This document shows positions 19,419-29,342 of a stretch of DNA of 64,000 nt, piece after piece. The translations under genes were made by a program, and so were the position numbers. The notes beneath the pieces are model-generated. The model was given only the letters and a program-made list of their open reading frames with translations, searched no databases and was not told the DNA's origin. How positions within the stretch are numbered: the stretch's first letter is position 1; each line of letters starts with the position of its first letter. This DNA comes from Methanosarcina sp. UBA5 (GTDB taxonomy: Archaea > Halobacteriota > Methanosarcinia > Methanosarcinales > Methanosarcinaceae): contig NZ_DAVG01000076.1 of NCBI RefSeq assembly GCF_002505485.1, positions 535 to 64,534 of the forward strand, given 5' to 3'.

Positions 19419-20240
19419 ATGATGGCTCACATTATCGTTGATCAGGATCGCTGCACAGGATGCGGCCTTTGTGTAAAGATGTGCTCTTCAGGTATTATCG
19501 GTCTGGCTGATGAGTCAAATCTCCCTCAGGCGCAGGATGAATACGTTTCTCGCTGTTTCTACTGCGGGCATTGTGAGGCTTTCTGCCCGTCTCAGGCGCT
19601 CACCCTTAATCTCCTACCGGATGAAAAAATTACCCTACCTTCAGATGCAGGTAACATTTCTCCTGAAGATGTGGCTTTCTACCTCAAAAAACGCAGGTCT
19701 GTAAGGCATTTTACCAGGGAACCCGTGCCAAAGGAGAAAATTCTTGAAGTCCTTGATATTTCTCGCTACGCCGCGTCTGGAGGCAACGATCAGCCAGTGC
19801 AATGGCTGGTAATCCGTGACCCTGAAGAAGTACGGAAAATTGCCTGCCTCACAATCGAATGGATGAAAACCCTGCTGAACACTGACCACCCTATGAGCGA
19901 CTTCTTGCCGATATTTATTTCTGCATGGGAGCAGGGAATTGATGTTATCTGCCGGGGCGCCCCGCACTTGCTCTTCGCCCACATACCTGAGAATAACCCG
20001 ATTGCGCCTACTGATGCTATCATCGCCCTCACACATTTTGATATCGCCGCGCCGGCGTTCGGAATAGGGACCTGCTGGGCAGGCTTTGTTGCTGCAGCTG
20101 CTATGTCCTATGAACCTCTCCAGAAGGAACTAAACCTGCCCATAGGAAGGAAAACGGCCTATGCAATGATGTTCGGCTACCCGCAGTACAAAGTGTATGG
20201 AATCCCTCGCAGAAAGCCTCTTGAAGTTATGTGGAAGTAA
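19419..20240 (+). CDS. ferredoxin-nitroreductase fusion
   Basis: A 273-residue protein. N-terminal residues 10-70 carry two [4Fe-4S] motifs (CTGCGLCVKMC and CFYCGHCEAFCP). The rest is a nitroreductase-type FMN domain beginning KKRRSVRHFTREPV, with GGNDQPVQW and a C-terminal GYP segment. Such fusions take electrons from iron-sulfur donors to reduce flavin-linked substrates. The biological substrate is unknown. No operon partner is seen. Confidence 0.88.
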   Translation: MMAHIIVDQDRCTGCGLCVKMCSSGIIGLADESNLPQAQDEYVSRCFYCGHCEAFCPSQALTLNLLPDEKITLPSDAGNISPEDVAFYLKKRRSVRHFTREPVPKEKILEVLDISRYAASGGNDQPVQWLVIRDPEEVRKIACLTIEWMKTLLNTDHPMSDFLPIFISAWEQGIDVICRGAPHLLFAHIPENNPIAPTDAIIALTHFDIAAPAFGIGTCWAGFVAAAAMSYEPLQKELNLPIGRKTAYAMMFGYPQYKVYGIPRRKPLEVMWK

Positions 20241-20461
20241 AGTTTTGAGGGACGACAATCACTATGATTAAATTGCCGTTCTCTTGGGAATTCCTTGAAA
20301 GAGCGGCAGCGCTACTATTTTGCTGAAGTCACGGCCCAGACCAGAAATAGAAAATTATCACATGGATAATAACCGCTGCCGATTGACTATTACTGCCAGT
20401 TTTAAAACTGATCATTGAAAGCATTAAGAGTTCATAAGTCTTTTATTAAATACCTGTTTTA

Positions 20462-20911
20462 TCAACGTCCGTCAAACCTTATAATAAACCCTGTCTTTGA
20501 TTTTCTTTCAAATCCAGCGTTCTCATAAAACGGTATAGCTTCTTTTCTTCCTGTAAGGAGCATAATTTTGTAACAGCCTTTTTCTCTGGCTATCTCCTGT
20601 GCCTTTTTTAAAAGTCTTGTTCCAATTCCCCTTTTTCTATAATCTGGATGTGTCACAACACTCTCAATAATGGCATAAGGACTTGCACTCCTTGTCAGGT
20701 TCTTGATAACAATCAATACACAGGATGATACCAGTTTTCCGTCTACTTCAGCCACAAGGTAGTTCTGCCCTGGGTCTTCTAATATTTCCTGCCATAGTTT
20801 TTTGAGTTCAGCATTCTCTACAAGATCTGGATCATCCTTGTTCAGGTATTTATAGAGATCCAGCAGTTCTCTCAATTCATGTTTTTGAATATAGCGAATA
20901 ATTTCACTCAT
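20462..20911 (-). CDS. GNAT family N-acetyltransferase
   Basis: A 149-residue acetyltransferase. The acetyl-CoA binding motif is RKRGIGTRLL after the strand IIESVVTHPDY, followed by YKIMLLTGRKEAIPFYENAGF, the typical C-terminal core. The start at ATG 20911 lies 2 nt after the stop of the DJ-1/PfpI gene, so the two are probably co-transcribed. Substrate unknown. Confidence 0.88.
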   Translation of the reverse strand: MSEIIRYIQKHELRELLDLYKYLNKDDPDLVENAELKKLWQEILEDPGQNYLVAEVDGKLVSSCVLIVIKNLTRSASPYAIIESVVTHPDYRKRGIGTRLLKKAQEIAREKGCYKIMLLTGRKEAIPFYENAGFERKSKTGFIIRFDGR

Positions 20912-20913
20912 AA

Positions 20914-21543
20914 TCAGTTCCTCTTCCTCAAATACTCCGGAGCTTGCGGAGTTTTATGCATCATGCCGTAAGACCTGCCTGACGGGTAGTACTCAGCACC
21001 GAGTTGAATTTTCCCTGCCGTTTTTTCATCTGTCATATATTCAATAAATGCAAGTGCCAAATCAATGCCTGCAGAAATGCCTGCCGAGGTCCAGATATTT
21101 CCATCCCTTACAATCCTGTCCTCTACTACCTCTACATCACCCAGGTCTCGCAGCTTCTGAAGGGAAGCCCAGTGTGTAGTAGCTCGTCGGTTTGAGAGCA
21201 AGCCTGCTCTGTGGAGAAGAAATGTGCCAGTACAGACCGAAAGCACAGCTTTACAATGTTTTGCCTGCTCGACAATGAATTGAATCATCGAGGGATTCTC
21301 CACTTCTCTCTGTGTGCCTTCGCCACCAGGCACAAGGAGGAAGTCCAGTTGAGGACAGTCCGCGAAAGTGACGTGAGGATTTACGGACATTCCCTTGTTA
21401 CAGATCACGGGCCCGGGATTTTCGGCAACCATAAGGCATTTTTCAGGTCCCTGGGCAAATTTGCTCCAGAGTGATATTATTTCCCACGGGCCGACAAGGT
21501 CCAACTCTTCGAGTCCTGGGAAGATCAAAAATCCGAAATTCAT
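20914..21543 (-). CDS. DJ-1/PfpI family protein
   Basis: About 209 residues, using ATG 21543 (MNFGFLIFPG). It is a class I glutamine amidotransferase-like fold: FPGLEELDLVGPWE, the strand LDFLLVPGGEG, and the nucleophile elbow LSVCTGTFLL with the following His in THWASL. This arrangement is that of the GATase-like domain of AraC-type regulators and of isonitrile hydratase (InhA), but there is no DNA-binding domain here. The GNAT gene follows 2 nt downstream. A longer frame upstream lacks a ribosome binding site. Confidence 0.85.
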   Translation of the reverse strand: MNFGFLIFPGLEELDLVGPWEIISLWSKFAQGPEKCLMVAENPGPVICNKGMSVNPHVTFADCPQLDFLLVPGGEGTQREVENPSMIQFIVEQAKHCKAVLSVCTGTFLLHRAGLLSNRRATTHWASLQKLRDLGDVEVVEDRIVRDGNIWTSAGISAGIDLALAFIEYMTDEKTAGKIQLGAEYYPSGRSYGMMHKTPQAPEYLRKRN

Positions 21544-21593
21544 GTTAGAAAGTTTATGGATTTTTGGTAAATATTTTTTCCTTGGCAGAGCTT

Positions 21594-21749
21594 GAATATG
21601 ATTACACATTTGAGTGTATTGAAAGATGTGATGTATATACAGAACAGATTGTGAGGATTAATGAGGAGACTAGGAGGTGTGTTGAGAAGTATGACCATCA
21701 GTACTGTGTAATGGGTCATACCTACATGCCTGAAATAGATAATTTTTAA
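21594..21749 (+). pseudogene. possible gene fragment with paired cysteines
   Basis: About 50 codons of protein-like sequence (ERCDVYTEQIVRINEETRRC, then YCVMGHTYMPEIDNF) end at TAA. No good start is seen; it may be the tail of a lost gene or a very small protein. Confidence 0.25.
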
Positions 21750-22044
21750 TAAATTATGGAGGTTTTGTTGGTTCTTACTAGAAATAAAGAACTATCTTAA
21801 GATTTAGTAATATATAACTTCCTTATAATCCTTGTTTTTAAGTTTGTAAGAATTGAAAATAATTTTAAAGGAACGTACAGTGTTATAATCTTTTAGATAA
21901 AAAGATAAAGCTTTATAAAGCTTTAAATTTTCGTCGCGTTTTTTATTAAATTCTTTGAAAATAAGTGTGCTTATAAGTTAATTTCTCCTGTAATTTTTTA
22001 CTACGTGTACTCCAGGATAAAACTAAAAAAAACAGGAGGAAAGT

Positions 22045-22473
22045 ATGAAAAAGAATGGAAAGCCTATATGGAAAATAGCAATATCTGTTTTCACCGTAAT
22101 AATGATATTGACTTTATTGTCTGAAGGAGCCTATGCAAAATGTATTGTAATCCCAACTCCTCTCGGTTCAGGAACTCCACCAGCGACAGCCCGGATATCC
22201 TGCTGCGGGAATAATCGTATTGATTATACAGCGGTAGCCATTTCAGATGACCCACGAATAGTAAAATATAAGGATCTATCAAAAGGTAAAGAGACATATA
22301 TCAGATGGGACTTTGGAGATGGAACCTATCTCGAAGGAACAAAAATTACTTCATCACTAAAAAATCCGGTGCATAAATATTCAAAAACTGGTTTTTATAT
22401 TACATGTGCAACTATCAAGCATAAAGGTTGTACTAAGAAGTTGTGGGTTCATAAGAATGTTGTTATTAAATAA
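22045..22473 (+). CDS. secreted single PKD-domain protein
   Basis: A 142-residue protein with a strong ribosome binding site (GGAGG) before ATG 22045. It has a signal peptide with a helix at about 10-28 ending AYA. A single PKD-like domain follows, with the hallmark WDFGDGTYLEG and HKYSKTGFYITCATI. Cys residues in the N-terminal part and in KHKGCTKK could pair outside the cell. It is likely a small extracellular or envelope protein; the role is unknown. Confidence 0.75.
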   Translation: MKKNGKPIWKIAISVFTVIMILTLLSEGAYAKCIVIPTPLGSGTPPATARISCCGNNRIDYTAVAISDDPRIVKYKDLSKGKETYIRWDFGDGTYLEGTKITSSLKNPVHKYSKTGFYITCATIKHKGCTKKLWVHKNVVIK

Positions 22474-22533
22474 TTTGAAAAAATTAAATATTTACTTACC
22501 ATTTACAGTTTTTATAAGCAGTGCTTTTATATT

Positions 22534-22677
22534 GAGCTGATCCCAAAACTCAAAATTACTTATCTGAATCCTGTATTCTGAATAATCAATAAAGTTTCAG
22601 ATCACGAAAAATAACTCATGAAATACGAATTTAAAAATTCCATAAATTGGAAATAAAATTGGTTTTGGGATGAGCTC
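22534..22677. repeat. MITE-like element, GAGCTNATCCCAAAAC family, copy 1
   Basis: A 144-bp non-coding element bounded by inverted repeats GAGCTGATCCCAAAAC and GTTTTGGGATGAGCTC. Relatives lie at 46253-46380 and 57785-57912. It has no transposase, so any movement would be in trans. Confidence 0.65.
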
Positions 22678-23128
22678 AGTAATATATTTTTGATTTTGCT
22701 CAAAATCGCAATAAACTAACGCTAAATTAATTTAACTGTGTGTCTCTTACTGTTTTTGCACTTACCCTTTTGTCGAAATGGACAAGTGTATTCCTATAAT
22801 CTCTGCAATAATTATCCCAAACAAATATTCTCAAAAAGTTCCTCATTTTTAGCATCCAACTTTACAAACCATCTTTTGAGGAGTCTAAGACCCGAAGACT
22901 CCACAGACCTGAAATGATTCCCAAAATATGTTTCACAACCTATATTATATTATTAATATAGTATAGGCAATATTTTTATTAAGTTTATTATAAAGAATTA
23001 GTAATTTGTTCATGCGTTATTAGGTGGTTGATGTTTTGTCTTAAAGTACTTTTACTTAATTGCATCTGCTTTCTAAGCTTGCCTGCATACAGGAAATTGA
23101 GCGTACACAAAACAGAAATGAGAGCGGA
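22678..23128. other. intergenic region
   Basis: Non-coding and AT-rich. A TATA-like run near 22945-22970 precedes the small frame at 23129. Nothing else is recognised. Confidence 0.4.
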
Positions 23129-23287
23129 ATGCAAATGTATAAATCCTCTGAGAAATATCAACTGACTATTAGTGAACCACCCACATTAATAATCAAGAGT
23201 TTTACAGAATTTGGAATCCCCATAGTGTATACGATAATTTTATTATTTTTATTTCATATTTATCTTTTTAAGAAACATAAAAGATAA
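23129..23287 (+). CDS. small C-terminally anchored membrane protein (tentative)
   Basis: A 52-residue frame from ATG 23129. A hydrophilic half is followed by a 20-residue hydrophobic helix and the basic tail KKHKR, the arrangement of a tail-anchored protein. The frame could extend upstream to a TTG at 23060. It may equally be the end of a lost surface-protein gene. Confidence 0.35.
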   Translation: MQMYKSSEKYQLTISEPPTLIIKSFTEFGIPIVYTIILLFLFHIYLFKKHKR

Positions 23288-24080
23288 TATCGTACTGTGA
23301 AGTATGTATAGGCTGATTTCCTGATGGACTTCGGAGCATAATGTAAATTTCTCTCAGACCCCATAGACTACACAGAACCTAAAATAGTTAATAATATAGT
23401 TATTTCCTGTAAAATACTGTATTTTAACTTTAATATGTTTATTTCAATGATTTAAGTGGTAGTGTGCCGATTTTCTGTAAAATCGCAAATTTCAAGACGT
23501 TATTGAATAGAAAATTCCCTATTGGAAGGTCAATTTTTTCCATTGTACTAAGGTCAATTTTCTCCATTGTACTATTTTCTCCATTGTACTTAAAAACTTG
23601 ACTTCAAATTTACAGCAAATTCGAGATACTGCCGATTTCTCCGTGGAAAGTCACTTTCCTAAAGGTTGTTATGATCAATCTTGCAGGTATCAGGAACACA
23701 GAGGTTAGCCTAAAAACTAGAGAAATAGCAAGATTTTCACCTAAAATGTAGTTATTTTCTAGATGAAAATACTTTTTTAGGCTTTAATTTCAAAAAAAGA
23801 GGATTGGCAGGCCGACAAATGGAGGGGTATTGTTGGAGGTGTTAATAATTAATTGGGGAAGTTAAAGGAGGAAAATTTTTTCTTCTAACAAGTAGATCGG
23901 TCGACCCGCCGGATTTACATAGAATCAAAAGTATAAAAAACTATTGATAATTATTATTCAGTAACTATCTTACTGACAATTTTACATCCAATAGTGTAGT
24001 TATCGGCAGCAACCTAGATATTTTATAGTCTACGGGAGCGGACAAAAATAAGAAAAAAAGAAAAGCTTCTTTAGCCCAAA
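23288..24080. other. intergenic region with short tandem repeats
   Basis: Non-coding. At about 23525-23600 a unit close to AAGGTCAATTTTCTCCATTG is repeated two and a half times. No gene is recognised on either strand. Confidence 0.5.
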
Positions 24081-24083
24081 AAT

Positions 24084-24195
24084 TCCTTAAATACATCCCT
24101 TTTCTTTGGAGCAACTTTCTTCTTTGCAGGGTTTTCAAAAGTATTATATCCATCAGCCTGTACCTGCGGTTCTTTTTGCTCTCTTTATCTTTCAT
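24084..24195 (-). pseudogene. C-terminal gene remnant
   Basis: About 37 codons on the minus strand with sequence typical of a protein end (DGYNTFENPAKKKVAPKKRD then VFKEFLG-stop), cut off by an in-frame TAA upstream. The family is unknown. Confidence 0.3.
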
Positions 24196-24313
24196 TAAGT
24201 GTTCATTTAAGGTAAATACATTTAAGGTAAATATGCACTCAGGAATTAGTTTAGGAATTAGTTTAGAGAACGAAACCTTATTGGAGGCTTGGATAACTAA
24301 TTTTGGGTAGTGT

Positions 24314-24832
24314 TTAAAATAGTGTAGTTTGCCTGTATCTTTTTTCCTTGTCTAAGTGCTTTTCCTTCTGAGAGTAATTTATAATGTCCATGAGTCTATC
24401 AATAAAACCGATTTGTTCTTTTCGTATTTTTTTCTTAGCTAGCTCAATATCAAACCAGCCTGCTTTGTCTACCTCGGGATATTCCTGTACTTTCCCGGAG
24501 TTTTTTGGCCACTCAAGCTTAAATGTATTACTTACAACATTTATTATATCCAGGTCTTTTTCAAAAGCCCATATATGCACTATCTTCTTGCTAGATTGGT
24601 TTAACTCTCCCAGATCAATAAACTCGCCGTCAACTTCAAAACCTGTTTCTTCTTTAAACTCTCTCTTTGCCGTGTCCAGGGGATTTTCATGCCCTTCGGG
24701 TAGCCCTTTGGGTATTGACCACACTCCATGGTCTTTTTTTGCCCAAATTGGCCCACCTGGATGAACCAGCATTACTTCAAGCTTCTCATTCTTGAACCTG
24801 AATAAAAGAATGCCATTACTATAAACACTCAC
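24314..24832 (-). CDS. NUDIX hydrolase
   Basis: About 172 residues from GTG 24832 (SVYSNGILLF), preferred over a TTG ten codons upstream because a GAGG lies about 9 nt before it. The complete Nudix box is GLPEGHENPLDTAKREF followed by KEETGF, matching Gx5Ex7REUxEExGU. The region before it (HPGGPIWAKKDHGVWSIPKG) resembles small bacterial and archaeal NUDIX enzymes that act on nucleoside diphosphate derivatives. The C-terminus is Lys-rich. Substrate unknown. Confidence 0.88.
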   Translation of the reverse strand: MSVYSNGILLFRFKNEKLEVMLVHPGGPIWAKKDHGVWSIPKGLPEGHENPLDTAKREFKEETGFEVDGEFIDLGELNQSSKKIVHIWAFEKDLDIINVVSNTFKLEWPKNSGKVQEYPEVDKAGWFDIELAKKKIRKEQIGFIDRLMDIINYSQKEKHLDKEKRYRQTTLF

Positions 24833-24894
24833 TCTTCTACTTCCTCTCCAAATCTGAACCAAAAATCAGTAAATCGAAGAAAGAACATGCACAG

Positions 24895-25719
24895 TTATTG
24901 TTTTGTCTTTCTTCTAAATATAACTGCTCCGAGCACTACTGCAAACACCCAGACAGAGCTTATAAAAGGAATTCTTTTTGATTCCGGAGTAGAACTGGAA
25001 TTTTGTTCTTGCTTGCTCGCCGTTTCTGTATCATTTGATATTCCGGTATCATTTGCCTTATTATCAGTTTGATTAATTGTACTCAGCAACTCCTTCAGAG
25101 TAGTATTTTCCACAAATCCTATAGCTTTCCCATCATCAGTTAATGTGAATTTGCCTTCAAAAAAATCTGTAACTATGAAGTGTTCAGGACCGACATCCTT
25201 TGTAGCCGGATTATCATCTTTGCTAAGATAAAGCAAAACCTTTTCGCCAGTTTTGAAGCTCGGTTCAGCATCTGAGGTCATGCTAACATTTCCAATTGTC
25301 CCAACAGTTGATCTAACAATAACCTCTTTGGACGATAATGGGTTTTTGAGATACTCATCCACACCTATAACAATGTCAGTATAAATGGTGTCGTTAAGAC
25401 GGTCGATTTCAGTAAGTGGTTTATTCGGTTGTTTTCCGTCCATGGTATTCCATTTAGGTGGAAGTATTTCTTTGACGGTACCTATTACAATTGTATCTGA
25501 GTAATTACTTAACTCTTCATGGGTATAGTGTATGAAGTTTACATCCATGCCGAAAGTTATAGGTTCGTCACTTTTGTTTGTAGGTGTTATATTATCCTGT
25601 AAGGAATTGTTTTCGAGTTTCATATTATCGTTTGAAGGATCGGACAGTGCTAAAGCATTTAATGTCAGCAAAGAAAAAGCTCCAAGCAAAAAAAGTCCAT
25701 ATTTTAGAATAATTCTCAT
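24895..25719 (-). CDS. secreted, C-terminally anchored surface protein
   Basis: A 274-residue protein with a GAGG site 7 nt before ATG. It has a signal peptide (about residues 6-25), a beta-rich domain (FGMDVNFIHYTHEELSNYSD; TVGTIGNVSM), then an Asn/Thr/Ser-rich low-complexity linker with many N-glycosylation sequons, and a C-terminal helix followed by RRKTKQ. The short hydrophobic end after the linker is a membrane anchor. Similar domain proteins are common in Methanosarcina envelopes; the function is unknown. Confidence 0.7.
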   Translation of the reverse strand: MRIILKYGLFLLGAFSLLTLNALALSDPSNDNMKLENNSLQDNITPTNKSDEPITFGMDVNFIHYTHEELSNYSDTIVIGTVKEILPPKWNTMDGKQPNKPLTEIDRLNDTIYTDIVIGVDEYLKNPLSSKEVIVRSTVGTIGNVSMTSDAEPSFKTGEKVLLYLSKDDNPATKDVGPEHFIVTDFFEGKFTLTDDGKAIGFVENTTLKELLSTINQTDNKANDTGISNDTETASKQEQNSSSTPESKRIPFISSVWVFAVVLGAVIFRRKTKQ

Positions 25720-25893
25720 GGTTTCGCCTCGGCGTTTGGAGTTAAAATAGGGTTTACTAATACATTATAAATACATTAACAACTTTTAGATAAATAATTA
25801 TATGTTTGCCTAATTAAAAACCTTGCACATTCCCTCAAGAGATCAACTTCAGACCGGCCTGTAAAGCCAAGAAAAAATAAATCTCCTGAGAGA

Positions 25894-26691
25894 TTATTTA
25901 ATGGCTGTGCCTTTAAAAAAAGTGTAACAAAACGTGCCTTCTTTCCCGGCCGTCCGGTAAAGGTCACTAATGCCTTTATTCCACGCTTTTTCATCGATCA
26001 TCTTTAATTCCAGCGCCTGCTTCTTGACACCCTCGACCATCGCAGTGAAAGTATTTTTCGTAAATCCCTCTACAAGGTCAGGCTTACTTGAATCAACATA
26101 TACCATTCTGGGGGAGACACTCACGTTTTTGAAACCAGCTCGATTCAATAGCGGGTAGATTTCTCTACCTATGAGGGAATTACCTCCCAAAAGTTCCTGG
26201 ATATCGATCAGGCACTTTATTGCTTGCATAGCTTCATCGCTCCTGGGGTAGAAATAGCTTGAACCATGATCTCCCTCTATGACAGTTATCGTGCCCTCTT
26301 TTTTGAGTACCCTTTTCACCGACAATAAGGCGTCAAGAGGATTTTCGAGGTGTTCAAGTACAAAGCATATAAAAATATGATCAAAAGTCTCGTCTTCATA
26401 GGGTAGATCGAAGATATTTGCCACCTGAAAATCAATATTCTCCAACCCCTCTTTTTCAGCCAATTGTCTTGCTTTTTCAACTGATTCACCTGAAATATCA
26501 ATTGATGTGATGCTGGCATCAGGGCTGTTTCTGCCCAGTATGACCGTCTGTGCGCCCACACCGCAGCCGGCCTCAAGCACTTTGCTTTCCGGAGGATATA
26601 TAGTATCGTGATGCAATAGCTCAGTGAGTGTGTTTGCCTGATCATGGAGTCGAGAATTTTCTCTATTAGAATATCCGTGTACGTAATCCAT
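25894..26691 (-). CDS. class I SAM-dependent methyltransferase
   Basis: A 265-residue methyltransferase. Motif I is VLEAGCGVGAQTVIL, the acidic loop after strand 2 is TSIDIS, then FDHIFICFVLEHLENP (motif post-II) and VLKKEGTITVIEGDHGS. The closest pattern is the UbiE/type-11 group. The N-terminus MDYVHGYSNRE is typical of methyltransferases that act on small molecules. It is divergently oriented from the methyltransferase at 26939. Substrate unknown. Confidence 0.88.
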   Translation of the reverse strand: MDYVHGYSNRENSRLHDQANTLTELLHHDTIYPPESKVLEAGCGVGAQTVILGRNSPDASITSIDISGESVEKARQLAEKEGLENIDFQVANIFDLPYEDETFDHIFICFVLEHLENPLDALLSVKRVLKKEGTITVIEGDHGSSYFYPRSDEAMQAIKCLIDIQELLGGNSLIGREIYPLLNRAGFKNVSVSPRMVYVDSSKPDLVEGFTKNTFTAMVEGVKKQALELKMIDEKAWNKGISDLYRTAGKEGTFCYTFFKGTAIK

Positions 26692-26938
26692 CTTATCAAC
26701 CGAATTCCATAATTGCTTTTCCGATGCTAATCTGTCCTTTGATGTATTTATGTGTACAGGAATTTAGTGCTAAACAAGCATTTTTTATAACTGTTCTATT
26801 TTTCTAAATATTTGGGAGTTTGACCAAACGTGAAAAAATATTAGAATGATATACTCAAATTTAAAAATATATAACATTCTCTTGCATTCTTTCTCTTCGA
26901 AATGAAGATGCAACCCAAAATTAAAAGGAGGAAGAAAT

Positions 26939-27511
26939 ATAGCTAACAAATCTACGGATGTATGCCCTTATCAGATAGCCTGGACCCTTGACAACCGGGT
27001 TCGCAGACTTTTGCAAAACCCTTATAAAATCGTTGGCAAATATATCAAAGAAGGCCAGGTTGTTATGGATCTGGGCTGCGGGCCGGGTTTCTTTTCTCTG
27101 GCAATGGCAAAGCTGGTGGGTGAAAAAGGAAAGGTCATTTCAGTGGATATTCAGGATGAGATGCTTCAGATGGTAAAGCGCAAAAGTGAGCGTGAAGGAC
27201 TTAGTTCTCGTATCGTTCTTCATAAAGCCCAACCTGAAAAATTGGGCATCACCGAGATGGTGGATTTTACCCTGGCTTTTTATATGGTCCATGAAGTACA
27301 GGATAAAAAGAGTTTTTTGAGCGAGGTTTCTTCCCATCTTAAACCTGATGGCAGGTTTTTGATTGTTGAGCCTAAATTCCATGTCTCAAAATCCAACTTT
27401 GACAGCACTCTGGAAATTGCCCGATCCGCAGGTCTGGAACAGATCTCTGAACCTAAGTTTTCCTTCGATAGAGCAGTACTTTTGAAGCTTGTTTCCGGAA
27501 AAAAGGCCTGA
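26939..27511 (+). CDS. class I SAM-dependent methyltransferase with apparent ATA start
   Basis: About 190 residues. The SAM motif is VVMDLGCGPGFFSLAM and the post-motif VDFTLAFYMVHEV. Homology-like sequence begins before the first usable conventional codon: VCPYQIAWTLDNRVRRLLQN precedes the TTG at 27011 and matches the conserved N-terminus of this family as I know it. A strong GGAGG (26927-26931) is followed 7 nt later by ATA (26939), and no ATG, GTG, TTG or CTG lies between the upstream stop (26903) and 27011. Either ATA initiates, or an ATG has been lost and the gene is impaired. Confidence 0.75.
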   Translation: MANKSTDVCPYQIAWTLDNRVRRLLQNPYKIVGKYIKEGQVVMDLGCGPGFFSLAMAKLVGEKGKVISVDIQDEMLQMVKRKSEREGLSSRIVLHKAQPEKLGITEMVDFTLAFYMVHEVQDKKSFLSEVSSHLKPDGRFLIVEPKFHVSKSNFDSTLEIARSAGLEQISEPKFSFDRAVLLKLVSGKKA

Positions 27512-28021
27512 TGCTTCAATATGCAGATGGCTGATCTCAGATCTTTTTCAGGTATACGTTGAGAGTTTGTTGTTTTTAAGGGACGAGCTCTTGGCCTATT
27601 TCAAAAAATGGCTAGCCGATATTTATAATGTCTACTCTCTTTATGCTGAAGCACTATGTCTTCTTAAAGTTCAGTTAGGAGTAAAACTTAGGTCTAAAAT
27701 TTAGATTTCATTAGTAATTGCATTTTTCATTATATGTTTTAACAGAATGAGGAGTTTCGAGAATTAGTCTTCTAGCTTTTAGATTGATAACCATAAAACC
27801 GGCATAAATGACTGTAAAATCATAAATCTTTTTTTCGTATCGTGGAAGATACTTACAGTGTGTTATCGTATAAATTATCTGTGCAATGCTTCGAAAAATC
27901 AACAATCAGAGAACAATTATAGGCTTGAAAAAGACGATAATATTTTTCTGTGCACCTTTAATTAATAATCCGCAACATTCATATTTTGAGAAGACTTTCT
28001 AAATATTCAATGTAAGATTAG
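27512..28021. other. intergenic region
   Basis: About 500 nt, AT-rich, with no credible gene or RNA recognised. It probably contains the promoter for the gene at 28058. Confidence 0.45.
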
Positions 28022-28057
28022 GGCTTATTTGTTACAGTCGGTTCTTGGGGTGATAAA

Positions 28058-29314
28058 ATAGTTAAACATACTGAATATAATTTCTTTCAAATTTTTCTTA
28101 TTTTAATTCTATTTTTACAGGTATCAAATGTGGCAAAAGCAGCATCACCTGCAGAACAATGGAACAGGTCTTTTGGTGGAGATAAAGAAGATAGCTCCTG
28201 GTGTATTCAACAGACTTCAGACGGTGGGTATATAGTGGCAGGTATAACAGCTTCATACGGCAAAGGTACAGAAGGTTATCCGGACGCCTGGCTTATCAAA
28301 ATTAATAATAATGGGAATCTGCAGTGGAATAAAACTTATGGGGGAACGTATTTTGATGAGGGTTACTTTACCCGACAAACCTCAGATGGAAGTTATGTGT
28401 TATCAGGTTACACATTTCCTTCGGGTTATGCTGAGCCTTGGCTGATCAAGACAGACAAAAAAGGAAAAGAGATGTGGAATAAAGTATCTGATAATATTAC
28501 TCAAGGGGATTATCTTCAGTATAAGGCTGAACGTACTTCTGATGGCGGATACATAATTGCAGATATAGTTGAGTATGAAATCGGAGAGGATGATGGTTTG
28601 CTTCTAGTTGATTATGATATTATAATAACTAAATATGATATGAGTGGCAATCAGCAGTGGAGCAATACCTTTGGCAAAAATAATAGTCTTGAGACATTAA
28701 ACTCTCTGTTAGATCCTGTTAAGCAGACTTCTGATAATGGATACGTAATTGCCAGCACAACCAAATCAAATGACTCAACTAGTTATGATATATGGCTTAT
28801 AAAAACCGATGAACATGGTCGTGAGCAGTGGAACAAGACCTTTGGCGGACCTATGGATGATTCTGCGTTCTCTATTTCATTGACTTCAGACAATGGTTAT
28901 GTGTTAGCCGGAATGTATAATGATTCCTGGGCTTTTGAGACTGACGGTGATGCTTTTATACTTAAAACGGACGTTGACGGTAATCAAGAATGGATGAAAA
29001 TATTCTCAAATTGCACGCTATATTCAGTTCAACAGACTTCAGATGGTGGATATGTAGCTGCAGGCGTTAAAAATAGGAATGCATGGTTAGTTAAGTTGGC
29101 GGGCGATGGAGAAGACGCTATGTATGAAGCTGGAAAAGATACTGAATCTAAGGATGGCAAGGATATCGAATCTGAGGATGGCAAGGATACTGAACCTGAA
29201 AATGGAGAAAGTATTGGATCTGGGAATATGTCAGACAGCCTCTCTGCCCAAATAAGATATTATATTTGCGATATCTTCAAGGGAGTTTTCCAGTGGGACT
29301 ACTATAATACTTAA
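28058..29314 (+). CDS. secreted repeat protein (beta-propeller-like) with apparent ATA start
   Basis: About 418 residues. At least six repeats of QTSDGGYIVAG...DAWLIKxDxxGxxQWNKTxGG indicate a beta-propeller-like extracellular protein. The tail carries acidic GKDxExxD repeats. The first conventional start, GTG 28130, would cut a signal peptide: the open frame upstream encodes a long Phe/Leu/Ile helix ending NVAKA. Its only sensible start is ATA 28058, four nt after GGTGA (28049-28053); the upstream in-frame stop is at 28019 and no ATG, GTG, TTG or CTG intervenes. Probably a surface or exported binding protein. Confidence 0.75.
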   Translation: MVKHTEYNFFQIFLILILFLQVSNVAKAASPAEQWNRSFGGDKEDSSWCIQQTSDGGYIVAGITASYGKGTEGYPDAWLIKINNNGNLQWNKTYGGTYFDEGYFTRQTSDGSYVLSGYTFPSGYAEPWLIKTDKKGKEMWNKVSDNITQGDYLQYKAERTSDGGYIIADIVEYEIGEDDGLLLVDYDIIITKYDMSGNQQWSNTFGKNNSLETLNSLLDPVKQTSDNGYVIASTTKSNDSTSYDIWLIKTDEHGREQWNKTFGGPMDDSAFSISLTSDNGYVLAGMYNDSWAFETDGDAFILKTDVDGNQEWMKIFSNCTLYSVQQTSDGGYVAAGVKNRNAWLVKLAGDGEDAMYEAGKDTESKDGKDIESEDGKDTEPENGESIGSGNMSDSLSAQIRYYICDIFKGVFQWDYYNT

Positions 29315-29342
29315 ACGGGAACTTTTCTTGAGAAGATTACAT

